64,000 nucleotides of DNA from CAMDTE01 sp964504345 (GCA_964504345.1 CAZDDX010000002.1:248001-312000); one strand, 5' to 3'. Numbered from the stretch's first letter, positions 33,198-41,619 are shown. The notes: generated by a model from the letters alone, not told the origin. Program-made: numbers and translations.

Positions 33198-34643
33198 ATG
33201 AAAAATATTGGAATAGTGGTAAAGCCCATTTTTATTATTTCATCGATGATACTTCCAATCTTAACCTTAAATGCTCAGGTTCAAAAAGGGGCAGACATTG
33301 ATGGTGAAGCGGTAGGAGACCAGTCAGGTTGGGCGGTAAGTATGCCCGACGCAAACACTGTTGCCATCGGCGGGATTTGGAATGATAACGCCGTTGGTCA
33401 TGTTCGAGTTTTCATTTGGAATGGCACCGTGTGGGTACAAAAGGGCGTAGATATTGAGGGAGAGGGAACTGGATTTTCAGGTTGGTCGGTTAGCATGCCC
33501 GATGCCAATACCGTTGCAATTGGGGCTCCCTATAATGGTGGAAGCAGTTACGACGGTGGCCATGTTCGTGTTTATTCATGGAACGGTTCAGCATGGCTAC
33601 AAAAGGGAGTAGATATTGATGGGGAACATGAAAATGACCATTCAGGATTCTCCGTAAGCATGCCCGATGCCAATACCGTTGCAATTGGTGCTCCAGATAA
33701 TGATGACGGCCGTGGCCATGTTCGTGTTTATTCATGGAACGGTTCAGCATGGCTACAAAAGGGAGTAGATATTGATGGGGAACGTAAAGGTGACCATTCA
33801 GGATTCTCCGTAAGCATGCCCGATGCCAATACCATTGCAATTGGTGCTCCAGAAAATTATGACAGCCTTTTCAGCGGCCATGTTAGAGTCTATTATTGGA
33901 GCGGTACAGCATGGGTACAAAAAGGTGTTGATATTGATGGTCAAACACAGTCTGAAGGTTCGGGTTGGGCGGTTAGCATGCCCGATGCCAATACCATTGC
34001 AATTGGTGCTCCCGGCCATAATTTGAAGTGTTCAGGACTTGTGAGAGTTTATTCTTGGAGCGGAGCAACGTGGGTTCAGAAAGGTGTTGACATTGAAGGT
34101 TCAATATTACCTGATGGGTTAGGTTGTTCGGTAAGCATGCCGGACGCTAATACCGTTGCGATTGGGGCGACTTCTCATGATTATTATAAAGGACGTGTTC
34201 GAGTTTACAATTGGTACAATTCAATGTGGGTACAAAAAGGAGTTAGTATTGTTGGCGAAGGATATTTTGACCATTCAGGATATTCGGTAAGCATGCCCGA
34301 CGTCAATACCATTGCCACTGGGGCAATATTTAATAGCGGAGGAGCAAATGAGGCAGGCCATGTTAGAGTACATTCTTTTACCACAACAGATATTTATGAA
34401 AATAGCACAAAACTGATACATAAAATTTATCCTAATCCAGCATCTAGTGTTCTTTATGTGGAAGTAAATAGTGAGTATGTTGGCTCGATTTATTCAATTA
34501 TCGACAATACGGGAAGAGAAATGTTAACGGGTAAAATTCAACGAGAGGACACTAGTATTGATTTGGGAAATTTATCATCAGGGGTCTACACTATTAGCAT
34601 CGGAGATGAAATTCACCAGACTTTCCAAGTCAGCAGAGAATAA
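33198..34643 (+). CDS. T9SS-secreted protein with seven propeller-type repeats
   Basis: This is a 481-residue secreted protein with an N-terminal signal (PIFIISSMILPILTLNA). Seven repeats of about 46-52 residues follow, each with a core SVSMPDANTVAIGAP, then HVRVYSWNG, then WVQKGVDIDGE, resembling FG-GAP/integrin-type beta-propeller blades. Seven copies would close a seven-bladed propeller. The C-terminal 75 residues are a type A T9SS sorting domain (KIYPNPASS, SGVYTISI). Blades 2-3 and 3-4 are nearly identical at DNA level, a recent duplication. Base composition is A/T-rich compared with neighbours. The ligand is unknown; adhesion or surface binding is plausible. Confidence 0.85.
   Translation: MKNIGIVVKPIFIISSMILPILTLNAQVQKGADIDGEAVGDQSGWAVSMPDANTVAIGGIWNDNAVGHVRVFIWNGTVWVQKGVDIEGEGTGFSGWSVSMPDANTVAIGAPYNGGSSYDGGHVRVYSWNGSAWLQKGVDIDGEHENDHSGFSVSMPDANTVAIGAPDNDDGRGHVRVYSWNGSAWLQKGVDIDGERKGDHSGFSVSMPDANTIAIGAPENYDSLFSGHVRVYYWSGTAWVQKGVDIDGQTQSEGSGWAVSMPDANTIAIGAPGHNLKCSGLVRVYSWSGATWVQKGVDIEGSILPDGLGCSVSMPDANTVAIGATSHDYYKGRVRVYNWYNSMWVQKGVSIVGEGYFDHSGYSVSMPDVNTIATGAIFNSGGANEAGHVRVHSFTTTDIYENSTKLIHKIYPNPASSVLYVEVNSEYVGSIYSIIDNTGREMLTGKIQREDTSIDLGNLSSGVYTISIGDEIHQTFQVSRE
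33557..33850 (+). repeat. Near-identical 156-bp tandem units within the propeller gene
   Basis: The sequence beginning TGGCCATGTTCGTG at 33557 recurs at 33713, an offset of exactly 156 bp (52 codons), with near identity over most of the unit. It shows recent expansion of the blade array. Confidence 0.75.
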
Positions 34644-34670
34644 ACTTTTTTGCTGAGCGTTAAGTTTTAA

Positions 34671-34729
34671 CTAGTGGGGCAACTCTAATTAACCCTAACA
34701 TTCTGTTTATCAATTTGTTAGGGTTTTTT
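34671..34729 (+). repeat. Right copy of 59-bp direct repeat (candidate attR)
   Basis: It repeats the last 12 bases of tRNA-Gln and the following terminator, with one substitution. The bases before it (TTTTAA) differ from the tRNA T-arm, so this copy cannot form a tRNA. Confidence 0.8.
34691..34729 (+). terminator. Second copy of the hairpin terminator
   Basis: This is the same 10-bp stem and T-run as the one after tRNA-Gln, carried by the right direct repeat. It lies 47 bp past the propeller gene stop and can terminate that gene. Confidence 0.75.
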
Positions 34730-34856
34730 ATTAGGGCTCGGCACACGCCCGGTATAATTCCATAAATTGCTGCGTGATGAGCAGCGAACCAGGCTTTACG
34801 GGCAAGGAACATACGGACGTCGGACACCCAAGGAAGGTCCAAGATGGAGCAAAGTA

Positions 34857-35951
34857 ATGCCTAAGCGGGGTTTGATCTTTTTTTTGCTGCTTCTGGCTTC
34901 GTTTCAAAGCACGGCGGCAGAAGCGGTGGCCGACACGAGCAAAGACCGGGGCACCACCTTGATTCCGCTCTTTTACTATACTCCAGACACGCGTTTTGCC
35001 TTGGGAGCCGCTGGTGTCTACTACTTTAGAACCCAGAGCAGTCGCGACAGCCTGCCGAGACCGCGCTTGTCTTATGTGCAGGGCCTGGCCGACTACACCC
35101 AAAACAAACAGCTCGACCTTTGGGCCATTTGGTCCGTCTTTACCAACAACGAAGACTATTTGCTGCGCGGTGAAACGCGCTACCGAAACTTTCCGGATCG
35201 ATTTTATGGGATTGGCAACAGCAGCAGCGACGAAGATATGGAGCGCTACTACTACGACCTCATGAGTTTTAAAGCGCTCTTTATGAAGCGGTATGGGCGT
35301 CATCTCTTTGCCGGATTGGACTACCACCTGCGGCGGGAGTACAATTTTGAGTACTACGACGACCTTAATCTGGTGGACGGAACCGTGCCGGGCTACCAGG
35401 GGGGCGTGGGTTCTGCGTTGGGAATCGTGGTTACAAAGGACAGTCGGGACAACGTGGTCAACGCCTACAAGGGTCAGTTTTTTGAGTTTTCATCCTACTT
35501 TTTCAACAACGCCTGGGGCGGAACCTTCAATTTTACCGCGCTCAACGGTCTGTATAATTCTTACACCGAACTGCGGCCCGGGTGGATTTTGGCTACCAAT
35601 TCGCGGATCAACCTCAATTTTGGTGAAGTACCATTCCTGGACATGGCCAAGGCTGGAGGCGAAGAAATGCTGCGCGGCTACGCGGCAAACCGGTACCGTG
35701 ACCATCATTTTGTGGGCAGCCAAGTAGAGCTGCGCATGCCCCTGTACCGGCGCTTTAGGGCCGTGGCCTTTGCGGGATTGGGAGAGGTGTTCCGCCAGCC
35801 TGCTCAGGTGCAGTGGAACAACCTTAAGTATAGCGTCGGGGGCGGTTTGCGTTATGCGATGAACGAGTCAGAGCGTCTGAACATTCGTTTGGACTACGGC
35901 GTGGGCCGCGGATCAAGCAGCTTTTATTTCTCGGTAACTGAGGCTTTTTGA
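34857..35951 (+). CDS. Omp85/BamA-superfamily surface antigen-like outer membrane protein
   Basis: This is a 364-residue protein with a signal peptide (LIFFLLLLASFQSTAAEA) and a beta-barrel resembling the bacterial surface antigen (D15/Omp85) C-terminal domain. Supporting segments are FPDRFYGIGNSSSDED, GIVVTKDSRDNVVNAYKG, LRGYAANRYRD and VRIDYGVG-like LNIRLDYGVGRGSSS. There are no POTRA domains, so it is a barrel-only member and probably not a general BamA. ATG at 34857 is chosen for the signal peptide. It lies just right of the islet, so in the ancestral order it followed tRNA-Gln. Confidence 0.83.
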   Translation: MPKRGLIFFLLLLASFQSTAAEAVADTSKDRGTTLIPLFYYTPDTRFALGAAGVYYFRTQSSRDSLPRPRLSYVQGLADYTQNKQLDLWAIWSVFTNNEDYLLRGETRYRNFPDRFYGIGNSSSDEDMERYYYDLMSFKALFMKRYGRHLFAGLDYHLRREYNFEYYDDLNLVDGTVPGYQGGVGSALGIVVTKDSRDNVVNAYKGQFFEFSSYFFNNAWGGTFNFTALNGLYNSYTELRPGWILATNSRINLNFGEVPFLDMAKAGGEEMLRGYAANRYRDHHFVGSQVELRMPLYRRFRAVAFAGLGEVFRQPAQVQWNNLKYSVGGGLRYAMNESERLNIRLDYGVGRGSSSFYFSVTEAF

Positions 35952-35959
35952 CGGGGGGG

Positions 35960-36319
35960 TCAATCGGGCTGTCCCCAACCCATCGAATCCACAAACAGGT
36001 AGAGGTTTAAGAGCATAAAGAACAGGGCGGGAAGCGAAACGAGCAATCCGTCCTTCACGCTTATTCGAACGATAAGTCCGCTCAGCATGAGCAGGCTGAG
36101 GCCCAGGGAGGCAAGGCTGAGAATGGGTTTAAAGTAGAGACCAACCAGAAGGCCGGTTGCCCCTAAGATTTGCAGCACAACGGTCAGGAGACCAATTTTC
36201 TCCAGATTGAAACGCTTGAATTCGCTTTTCATGTGGGGAGATCGGAAATAAGACGCGGCATAGGCGTAAAACGACAGACTCGAAACGAGAATGCCCAAGG
36301 TGGTCCAGGAGGCACTCAC
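35960..36319 (-). CDS. DoxX-like small membrane protein
   Basis: This is a 119-residue protein with four predicted helices, the usual DoxX-like layout (FRSPHMKSEFKRFNLEKIGL between helices 1 and 2, GATGLLVGLYFKPIL in the second half). The start is GTG at 36319, three bases after the stop of the upstream DoxX-like gene, so they are probably co-translated. The function is not established; DoxX relatives are linked to thiol or quinone stress. It converges on the Omp85-like gene with 8 bp between. Confidence 0.75.
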   Translation of the reverse strand: MSASWTTLGILVSSLSFYAYAASYFRSPHMKSEFKRFNLEKIGLLTVVLQILGATGLLVGLYFKPILSLASLGLSLLMLSGLIVRISVKDGLLVSLPALFFMLLNLYLFVDSMGWGQPD

Positions 36320-36322
36320 CCC

Positions 36323-36658
36323 CTAGGTAGCGCTCAAAGCCAGAACGACGCACAGTGCCAAAAGAAGTAAGGAGGGGACGTGTTTCACCAACGGATTCTT
36401 AACGCTGAAGTGAAAGTACTGAGCGGCTACCATGAACAGCCCCATCAGTACCGCCGGGACTTGCACCAGATCTGGATACCAGATTCCGGCAACGATCAAG
36501 GTGGCCAGAGCAATTTTAGAGACCCCCACCAGGCTGCGCGTTAAGTCGCTTAGGCCAAAAAGTGAAAATTCTTTGACCACGTTGCCGAAGCGAAAGGTCC
36601 AAACAAAGGCAACCGAAAGCCCAAGGGTTAATTGAAGTAAGCTGGTGAAGTTGTCCAT
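36323..36658 (-). CDS. DoxX-like small membrane protein, tandem partner
   Basis: This is a 111-residue four-helix membrane protein (LLQLTLGLSVAFVWTFRF, ALATLIVAGIWYPDLVQ, LLLLALCVVLALSAT). It is similar in layout to its downstream neighbour. ATG at 36658 is preferred; a start at 36688 is possible and longer ones add an unlikely basic tail. The tandem arrangement suggests a two-subunit membrane unit. The gap to the divergent VWA gene is 214 bp with no clear promoter match. Confidence 0.7.
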   Translation of the reverse strand: MDNFTSLLQLTLGLSVAFVWTFRFGNVVKEFSLFGLSDLTRSLVGVSKIALATLIVAGIWYPDLVQVPAVLMGLFMVAAQYFHFSVKNPLVKHVPSLLLLALCVVLALSAT

Positions 36659-36872
36659 CGTTTGCTGGTTTTCTTCAAGATACGCCATTGCGTTCACGCG
36701 GCCAAACGGAAGGGGTCGTTCCGGGCTTTGTTGGCTACCTTGACCTTGAATTCCGGACGGTACCGACGTCGGTTTCTTTTTCCGCACATCGCCGCGTTTA
36801 TTTACCGCAGTCACCCCCTTCGTTGGGGAACAAAAACAGGGGTTTGCAAGTTACCTGAGGTAGTACCGAACC

Positions 36873-37982
36873 ATGAGCGACAAAGGATTCTTCTTCAAAC
36901 AGTTTGAGCCAAAGAGCATCTCGCCCTTTGACAAGCTCTTCGATATTTTCAAGGAGTTAATTGTGCACGTTTCGGGCGATTTTGACGAGGCCATTGCTTG
37001 GCTCCGAGAATTGGACAAAGAATACGAGCTGACGGACGAGAACTACACCGTGGACGACTTCGTTGCTGAATTGCAGGAGCGGGGCTACATCCGCCCGGTG
37101 GTGGACGAAGACGGCATTCCGGGCATGGGCCTTACCGCCAAAACGGAACAACAAATCCGACAAACGGCACTGAAGCGCATCTTTGGCGATCTGAACAAAA
37201 GCGGGGCCGGAAACCACAAAACCAAAAGCTCGGGCGACGGCGACGAACCCACGGGGGAAACGCGTCCGTACGTGTTTGGCGACGGCTTGGATAAAATTTC
37301 CCTGACGGAAAGCATCAAAAAGGCACAAATCAACCACGGGGTAGGCGATTTTCAGCTGAGCGAGGAGGACCTCGTGGTGGAGGACAGTAAGTTCAACGCC
37401 CAAATGAGCACGGTGCTTATGATTGACATCAGCCACTCCATGATTTTGTACGGCGAGGACCGCATCACGCCGGCCAAGAAGGTGGCCATGGCCTTGGCGG
37501 AGCTCATCACCACGCGCTACCCCAAGGACAGCCTGGACATCCTGGTCTTCGGAAACGACGCCTGGCGGATATCGATCCAGGAAATTCCGTACCTCAAGGT
37601 GGGCCCTTTTCACACCAACACGGTGGCCGGATTGCAGTTGGCTATGGACCTGTTGCGAAAAAGGCGAAACAGCAACAAGCAAATTTTCATGATCACGGAC
37701 GGCAAGCCGAGCTGCGTGAAGGAGCGTGACGGCACGTACTATAGGAACAGCAACGGGTTGGACCCCTACGTCACCGAGCGCTGCTACACGCAAGCAGCCC
37801 AGGCGCGCAAACTGGGCATCCCCATCACCACCTTCATGATTGCCCGGGACCCCTACCTGCAGCAATTTGTGGACACGTTTACCGAAGCCAACCAAGGGAA
37901 GGCCTTTTACACCGGACTCAAAGGCTTGGGCGAAATGATTTTCAAGGACTACGAAAACAACCGACAGAAAAGACGCAAATAG
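36873..37982 (+). CDS. VWA domain protein, partner of AAA+ ATPase
   Basis: This is a 369-residue cytoplasmic protein. Residues 1-165 are acidic and mixed (KELIVHVSGDFDEAIAWL, then a short Gly/Asp-rich linker). Residues about 175-365 form a von Willebrand A domain with a complete MIDAS: DISHSM, a Thr in the HTNTVAGL region and ITDGKPS. Such proteins act with MoxR/BchI-type ATPases in metal insertion or complex remodelling. The AAA+ gene follows immediately, one base after the stop. Confidence 0.88.
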   Translation: MSDKGFFFKQFEPKSISPFDKLFDIFKELIVHVSGDFDEAIAWLRELDKEYELTDENYTVDDFVAELQERGYIRPVVDEDGIPGMGLTAKTEQQIRQTALKRIFGDLNKSGAGNHKTKSSGDGDEPTGETRPYVFGDGLDKISLTESIKKAQINHGVGDFQLSEEDLVVEDSKFNAQMSTVLMIDISHSMILYGEDRITPAKKVAMALAELITTRYPKDSLDILVFGNDAWRISIQEIPYLKVGPFHTNTVAGLQLAMDLLRKRRNSNKQIFMITDGKPSCVKERDGTYYRNSNGLDPYVTERCYTQAAQARKLGIPITTFMIARDPYLQQFVDTFTEANQGKAFYTGLKGLGEMIFKDYENNRQKRRK

Positions 37983-37983
37983 C

Positions 37984-39414
37984 ATGATCACTACGTTAGG
38001 AGAACTGAAAGCCAGCGGTTACCAAAGCACGTCCATAAAGGACGAGCTCCGCGCCAACCTGATCAAGCACTTGGCTGCTGGAACCACCGTGTTTGAGGGC
38101 GTTCACGGGTTTGAGGACACGGTGTTGCCGGAGCTGGAGCGCGCCGTGTTGTCCCGGCACAACATCAACCTCTTGGGGCTTCGGGGGCAAGCCAAAACCC
38201 GTTTGGCGCGCCTGATGGTAGAATTGCTGGATGAATACGTTCCCATTGTAGCGGGGTCCGAAGTCAACGACGACCCGTTGGCGCCGATTTCTCGTTATGC
38301 GATTGATTTGATTGCCGAACTTGGAGACGCCACCCCCATTGCGTGGCTGCACCGCTCGCAGCGTTATTCGGAGAAGTTGGCGACGCCCGACGTCACCGTT
38401 GCAGACCTCATTGGGGACATCGACCCCATCAAGGCGGCCAACCTCAAACTGTCCTATGCGGACGACCGGGTCATCCATTTTGGGATGATTCCGCGCGCCA
38501 ACCGGTGCATTTTTGTACTGAACGAGATCCCCGACCTCCAGGCCCGAAACCAGGTGGCGCTGTTCAACATTCTCCAAGAGGGAGACGTGCAAATTCGTGG
38601 GTTTAGCATCCGACTGCCGCTGGACATTCAATTTGTGTTCACCGCCAACCCGGAGGATTACACCAACAGAGGAAGCATTGTTACGCCGCTGAAGGACCGG
38701 ATTGGATCGCAAATCCTGACGCACTACCCCAAAAGTGTTGCCGTGGCGCGCAAAATTTCCGCCCAAGAAGCCAAGGTGAACCAAGCCCAAGCCAACCGCG
38801 TTTACGTTCCAGATTTGGCGTACAACTTGTTGGAGCAAATCATTTTTGAGGCGCGGGAAAGCGAGTACGTTGACCACAAGAGCGGGGTGAGCGCTCGCAT
38901 GAGCATCTCCATGCTGGAAAGTTTGGTCAGCACGGCCGAGCGCCGCGCACTCCTGAACAAAGAAGATCACACCACCGTACGCTTGTCTGATTTCATGGGC
39001 GTGATCCCGGCCATCACCGGCAAGGTGGAGTTGGTGTACGAGGGCGAACAAGAGGGCGCTGCCTTTGTAGCGGAACAGCTTCTGGGCGCGGCCATCAAGA
39101 CGCTGTGGCCCACCCTGTTCCCCAAGATTGAGAAGCTCACCAAAAAATCCGAAAGCAGTCCGTACGCACCGGCAGTAGCCGCCATTTACGAGCAGGGAGG
39201 CGTGTTGCTCTACGACGAATGCGATCAAGCCGAATACGCATCTACCTTGAACAAGGTGACTTCCTTGGACGCCTTAATTGCGCAGCACCAGCCCGGTTTT
39301 GAGCCGCGCGACCTGCTCTTCCTCAAAGAATACATGCTTTGGGCTTTGGCCGAACAGCAGCAACTGGGCAAGGAGCGGCTGCAGCACGGTTTTGAGTTCA
39401 ATGAGTTTTTCTGA
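37984..39414 (+). CDS. AAA+ ATPase of the magnesium-chelatase/MoxR group
   Basis: This is a 476-residue ATPase with a Walker A variant (GLRGQAKTRL), a Walker B region (RCIFVLNEIPDL) and FTANPEDYTNRG with PLKDRIGS, which are typical of the BchI/ChlI-like clade. The C-terminal 150 residues are helical and lack a recognised domain. It is paired with the upstream VWA gene (one-base gap), resembling chelatase I/D or RavA/ViaA pairs. The client complex is unknown. Neither cobalamin nor chlorophyll genes are nearby. Confidence 0.88.
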   Translation: MITTLGELKASGYQSTSIKDELRANLIKHLAAGTTVFEGVHGFEDTVLPELERAVLSRHNINLLGLRGQAKTRLARLMVELLDEYVPIVAGSEVNDDPLAPISRYAIDLIAELGDATPIAWLHRSQRYSEKLATPDVTVADLIGDIDPIKAANLKLSYADDRVIHFGMIPRANRCIFVLNEIPDLQARNQVALFNILQEGDVQIRGFSIRLPLDIQFVFTANPEDYTNRGSIVTPLKDRIGSQILTHYPKSVAVARKISAQEAKVNQAQANRVYVPDLAYNLLEQIIFEARESEYVDHKSGVSARMSISMLESLVSTAERRALLNKEDHTTVRLSDFMGVIPAITGKVELVYEGEQEGAAFVAEQLLGAAIKTLWPTLFPKIEKLTKKSESSPYAPAVAAIYEQGGVLLYDECDQAEYASTLNKVTSLDALIAQHQPGFEPRDLLFLKEYMLWALAEQQQLGKERLQHGFEFNEFF

Positions 39415-39582
39415 GGAGGGCGATTGGGGTAGTTGTGCTCCCTTCAGAAATGCTCGCGTCTGGGCGAACGAAGTTTATGCAAAACTTCACACAACCGTAA
39501 CGGGATGCGCTTGTGCGGAAAGCGGCGTCTGGTGAACTTGGTGGTTCATTCTAACCGCTTCTTTGCTAATACGGTGCACCCC

Positions 39583-40677
39583 ATGAACAACACAGCAAAA
39601 GTTTCACGAGCAACCCTGGGGTTGGCCTCTATGGGCGGCCTACTGCTTCTGTTGGCCTCTTGCCAATCCACCCAAAGCGATGCCTTTCAACCGGCGTCGG
39701 TAACGGCATCGGTGGAAACGGTGCCGGTGGATGCCCAGACGGATGCCGACGCTGCGGACGATCCGGCGGTGTGGTTCAATGCCGCAAATCCCGCCGAAAG
39801 CAAGGTGTTGGGGTCGGATAAAAAAAGAGGTCTGGAGGTTTTTCGTTTGGACGGAAGCCGGGTGGCTACGGATCCCATTGGGCGCATCAACAACATTGAT
39901 CTGCGCGACGGTTTTGTTCTGAACGGCCTGCCGGTTGCCTTGGTGGGCGGAAGCCACCGAGATGCGGTGGGCCTGGTGTTTTGGACGGTGAACGAGGCCG
40001 GTGTACAACGGGTGCGCAAGACCGCGGTAAAAAGCAAGCTGGAGGACGTCTACGGCTTTTGCATGGCCCGATTGGACGATCGCTTCTATGCCTTTGTGAA
40101 CAGCAAAACCGGGGCCATTGAGCAGTGGGAGCTTTTTGCAGCCGGCGATTCCGTGGACGCAAAATGGGTGCGGAACTTGAAATTGGGCAGCCAAGTGGAG
40201 GGCATGGTGGCGGACGATGCGTCAGGCGTTCTGTTTGTGGGCGTGGAGGACGAAGGTATTTATTCGTTTGACGCACGTCCGGAGGGGTCGTTGGAGCCAA
40301 AACTGCTGGCGGAATCCACCGCAGACAACCCCGCGATTGCCTACGACGTGGAAGGACTGGCCCTGTTTGCCCCCAACGACTCCACCGGGTACTTGGTGGC
40401 CAGCAGCCAAGGCAATCGTTCGTACGCCCTCTTTGACCGAAGTGCGCCGCACGCCTACGTAGGCAGCTTTACCGTTGAGGATGGCGCGGTAGACGGCACC
40501 TTCGAGACCGACGGCATTGAAGTTTCTGCGCACGCTTTTCCCGGTTTCCCCGACGGCCTGTTTGTGGCGCAAGACGGAGCCAACACAGACGGCAAAGTAG
40601 CGCGGCCCCAAAACTTCAAGTTGGTTTCGTGGGCAGAGATTGCGAAGGCCTTGAATTTGCCAAACGCAAAAAAGTAA
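39583..40677 (+). CDS. Beta-propeller phytase (3-phytase-like) lipoprotein
   Basis: This is a 364-residue secreted lipoprotein (signal GLLLLLASCQST) of the beta-propeller phytase family, which removes phosphates from phytate with calcium. The recognition motif DADAADDPAVWF, the NNIDLRDGF segment, SQVEGMVADD and YDVEGLALF with TDGIEVSA supply the calcium and phosphate ligands expected in this fold. It would allow phosphate recovery from organic phosphorus. ATG at 39583 gives a proper signal; the longer frame from TTG at 39433 has none. It begins 168 bp after the AAA+ gene. Confidence 0.88.
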   Translation: MNNTAKVSRATLGLASMGGLLLLLASCQSTQSDAFQPASVTASVETVPVDAQTDADAADDPAVWFNAANPAESKVLGSDKKRGLEVFRLDGSRVATDPIGRINNIDLRDGFVLNGLPVALVGGSHRDAVGLVFWTVNEAGVQRVRKTAVKSKLEDVYGFCMARLDDRFYAFVNSKTGAIEQWELFAAGDSVDAKWVRNLKLGSQVEGMVADDASGVLFVGVEDEGIYSFDARPEGSLEPKLLAESTADNPAIAYDVEGLALFAPNDSTGYLVASSQGNRSYALFDRSAPHAYVGSFTVEDGAVDGTFETDGIEVSAHAFPGFPDGLFVAQDGANTDGKVARPQNFKLVSWAEIAKALNLPNAKK

Positions 40678-40689
40678 TTAGATTTAGGC

Positions 40690-40902
40690 ATGACTTTCCG
40701 CGATCGCCTTTCCGAAATGCTCAGCTTTGGCCTGCTGTTGTTCGTTGTGAATGCTTGGTTCATCCCTTGGTTTCGCGGCAAAACGCTAACGGGCACGGAA
40801 ATCGCCGTATACGCCGGCACCTCGGCTTTGGGCGGCGTGGCGTACCACTACACCACCCAGTGGTTGAAGAAGAGTCGGGAGGAAAAGAATCGGAAGAACT
40901 GA
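40690..40902 (+). CDS. Small hypothetical membrane protein
   Basis: This is a 70-residue protein with two hydrophobic segments (FGLLLFVVNAWFIPWF and ALGGVAYHYTTQW) and a very basic/acidic C-terminus (KKSREEKNRKN). It follows the phytase gene by 12 bp. A TAGATTTA box, one mismatch from the -7 consensus, ends 3 bases before the ATG, as for other genes here. No family was recognised. Its length and start signal support it as real. Confidence 0.55.
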   Translation: MTFRDRLSEMLSFGLLLFVVNAWFIPWFRGKTLTGTEIAVYAGTSALGGVAYHYTTQWLKKSREEKNRKN

Positions 40903-40912
40903 TTCAGCGCGA

Positions 40913-41104
40913 TCACTCCATCGAAAACAATTGCTCCACTGGCGTTTGAAACGTCTTGGCTAAGGCCAGGGCGAGCGGCAAGCTGGGGGCGTACTTCCCC
41001 TGCTCGATGGCGTTGATGGTTTGACGGCTGACGCCCACGGCGTCCGCCAATTCCTGCTGGGACCAATTTTTATCGGCCCGGAAGACCTTGATTTTATTCT
41101 TCAC
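40913..41104 (-). CDS. XRE-family transcriptional regulator (YozG-like)
   Basis: This is a 63-residue helix-turn-helix protein (WSQQELADAVGVSRQTINAIEQGKY), almost only the DNA-binding domain, as in the YozG/Cro group. It overlaps the end of the upstream membrane-protein gene by 11 bp, so both are made from one message. Small regulators of this type commonly repress their own operon. A cluster of TTTTACA half-sites lies just upstream of the operon promoter and is its likely operator. Confidence 0.88.
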   Translation of the reverse strand: MKNKIKVFRADKNWSQQELADAVGVSRQTINAIEQGKYAPSLPLALALAKTFQTPVEQLFSME

Positions 41105-41579
41105 GGCCGGATGCGTAATGCGTTCGCAAAGACCATGCGAGCAGGACGTTGAACAACACCAAGAAGGCCACCAGTTGTGCGTACATCACGTACAGGTAGG
41201 TGGCGCCGTACACCGTAAGGGTGGCCGCCAAAAAGAGCAAGGCGTTGATCCAGGTGGCGTGCGCCAGTGCCTTCCACCGAAGTTGGCGGATGAGCTCATC
41301 TTCCACGCGTTCGCGGGAAAATCCCAGCACCAACCCGCTCAAGGTAACCACCACCAGCAGCAACTCGTCCGTCAGGTTGTTCACCACCCACTGCGGACCC
41401 GCGGCCGTACTGCTCAAAAATTCGTCCGACCACAGGGCCGGAATGCGCCAGGACAACCACTTGATTCCGCCCTCCGGGGCGCCCACCGCCAGCCAAAAGG
41501 CCGCAGACAGTACGCTGAGTGCAAACAAAACTGCGGCAGGGACTTTCCAAGCTGCCGGCAACAAACCGTCGTTTTTCAT
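41094..41579 (-). CDS. Hypothetical membrane protein in operon with XRE regulator
   Basis: This is a 161-residue protein with about four helices (VPAAVLFALSVLSAAFWLA, ELLLVVVTLSGLVLGF, HATWINALLFLAATLTVYG, LVAFLVLFNVLLAWSL). Gene pairs of a small membrane protein and a YozG-type regulator recur in Bacteroidota and Firmicutes, but the function is not established. It is the first gene of the pair, with a perfect -7 box 25 bp upstream of its ATG. Confidence 0.75.
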   Translation of the reverse strand: MKNDGLLPAAWKVPAAVLFALSVLSAAFWLAVGAPEGGIKWLSWRIPALWSDEFLSSTAAGPQWVVNNLTDELLLVVVTLSGLVLGFSRERVEDELIRQLRWKALAHATWINALLFLAATLTVYGATYLYVMYAQLVAFLVLFNVLLAWSLRTHYASGREE

Positions 41580-41604
41580 AAGTGTAGTTTCTTGTTCAAC
41601 GAGT

Positions 41605-41612
41605 CAAATGTA
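41605..41612 (-). promoter_or_regulatory. -7 box of the membrane protein/XRE operon
   Basis: The minus strand reads TACATTTG, a perfect TAnnTTTG, 25 bases before the ATG at 41579. The TTTTACA repeats sit directly upstream. Confidence 0.55.
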
Positions 41613-41619
41613 TATATTA

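Larger units (their letters stand above)
32809..34729. mobile_element. Candidate genomic islet inserted at tRNA-Gln
   Basis: The segment between the two 59-bp direct repeats is visibly richer in A/T than the flanking DNA. It has a 377-bp non-coding lead and carries a single T9SS propeller gene. No integrase, transposase or replication gene lies inside, so it is either a remnant of a larger element, a satellite mobilised in trans, or a cassette formed by recombination between repeats. The mobile-element call is inference from the repeats and the composition. Confidence 0.5.

Noticed and set aside
33557..33850. Regular repeats that might suggest a CRISPR array
   Set aside because: Units are adjacent, in frame and encode propeller blades; there are no short repeats with unique spacers and no cas genes.
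32809..34729. Prophage or ICE at tRNA-Gln
   Set aside because: No structural, replication, conjugation or integrase genes lie between the repeats; only a small islet can be claimed.
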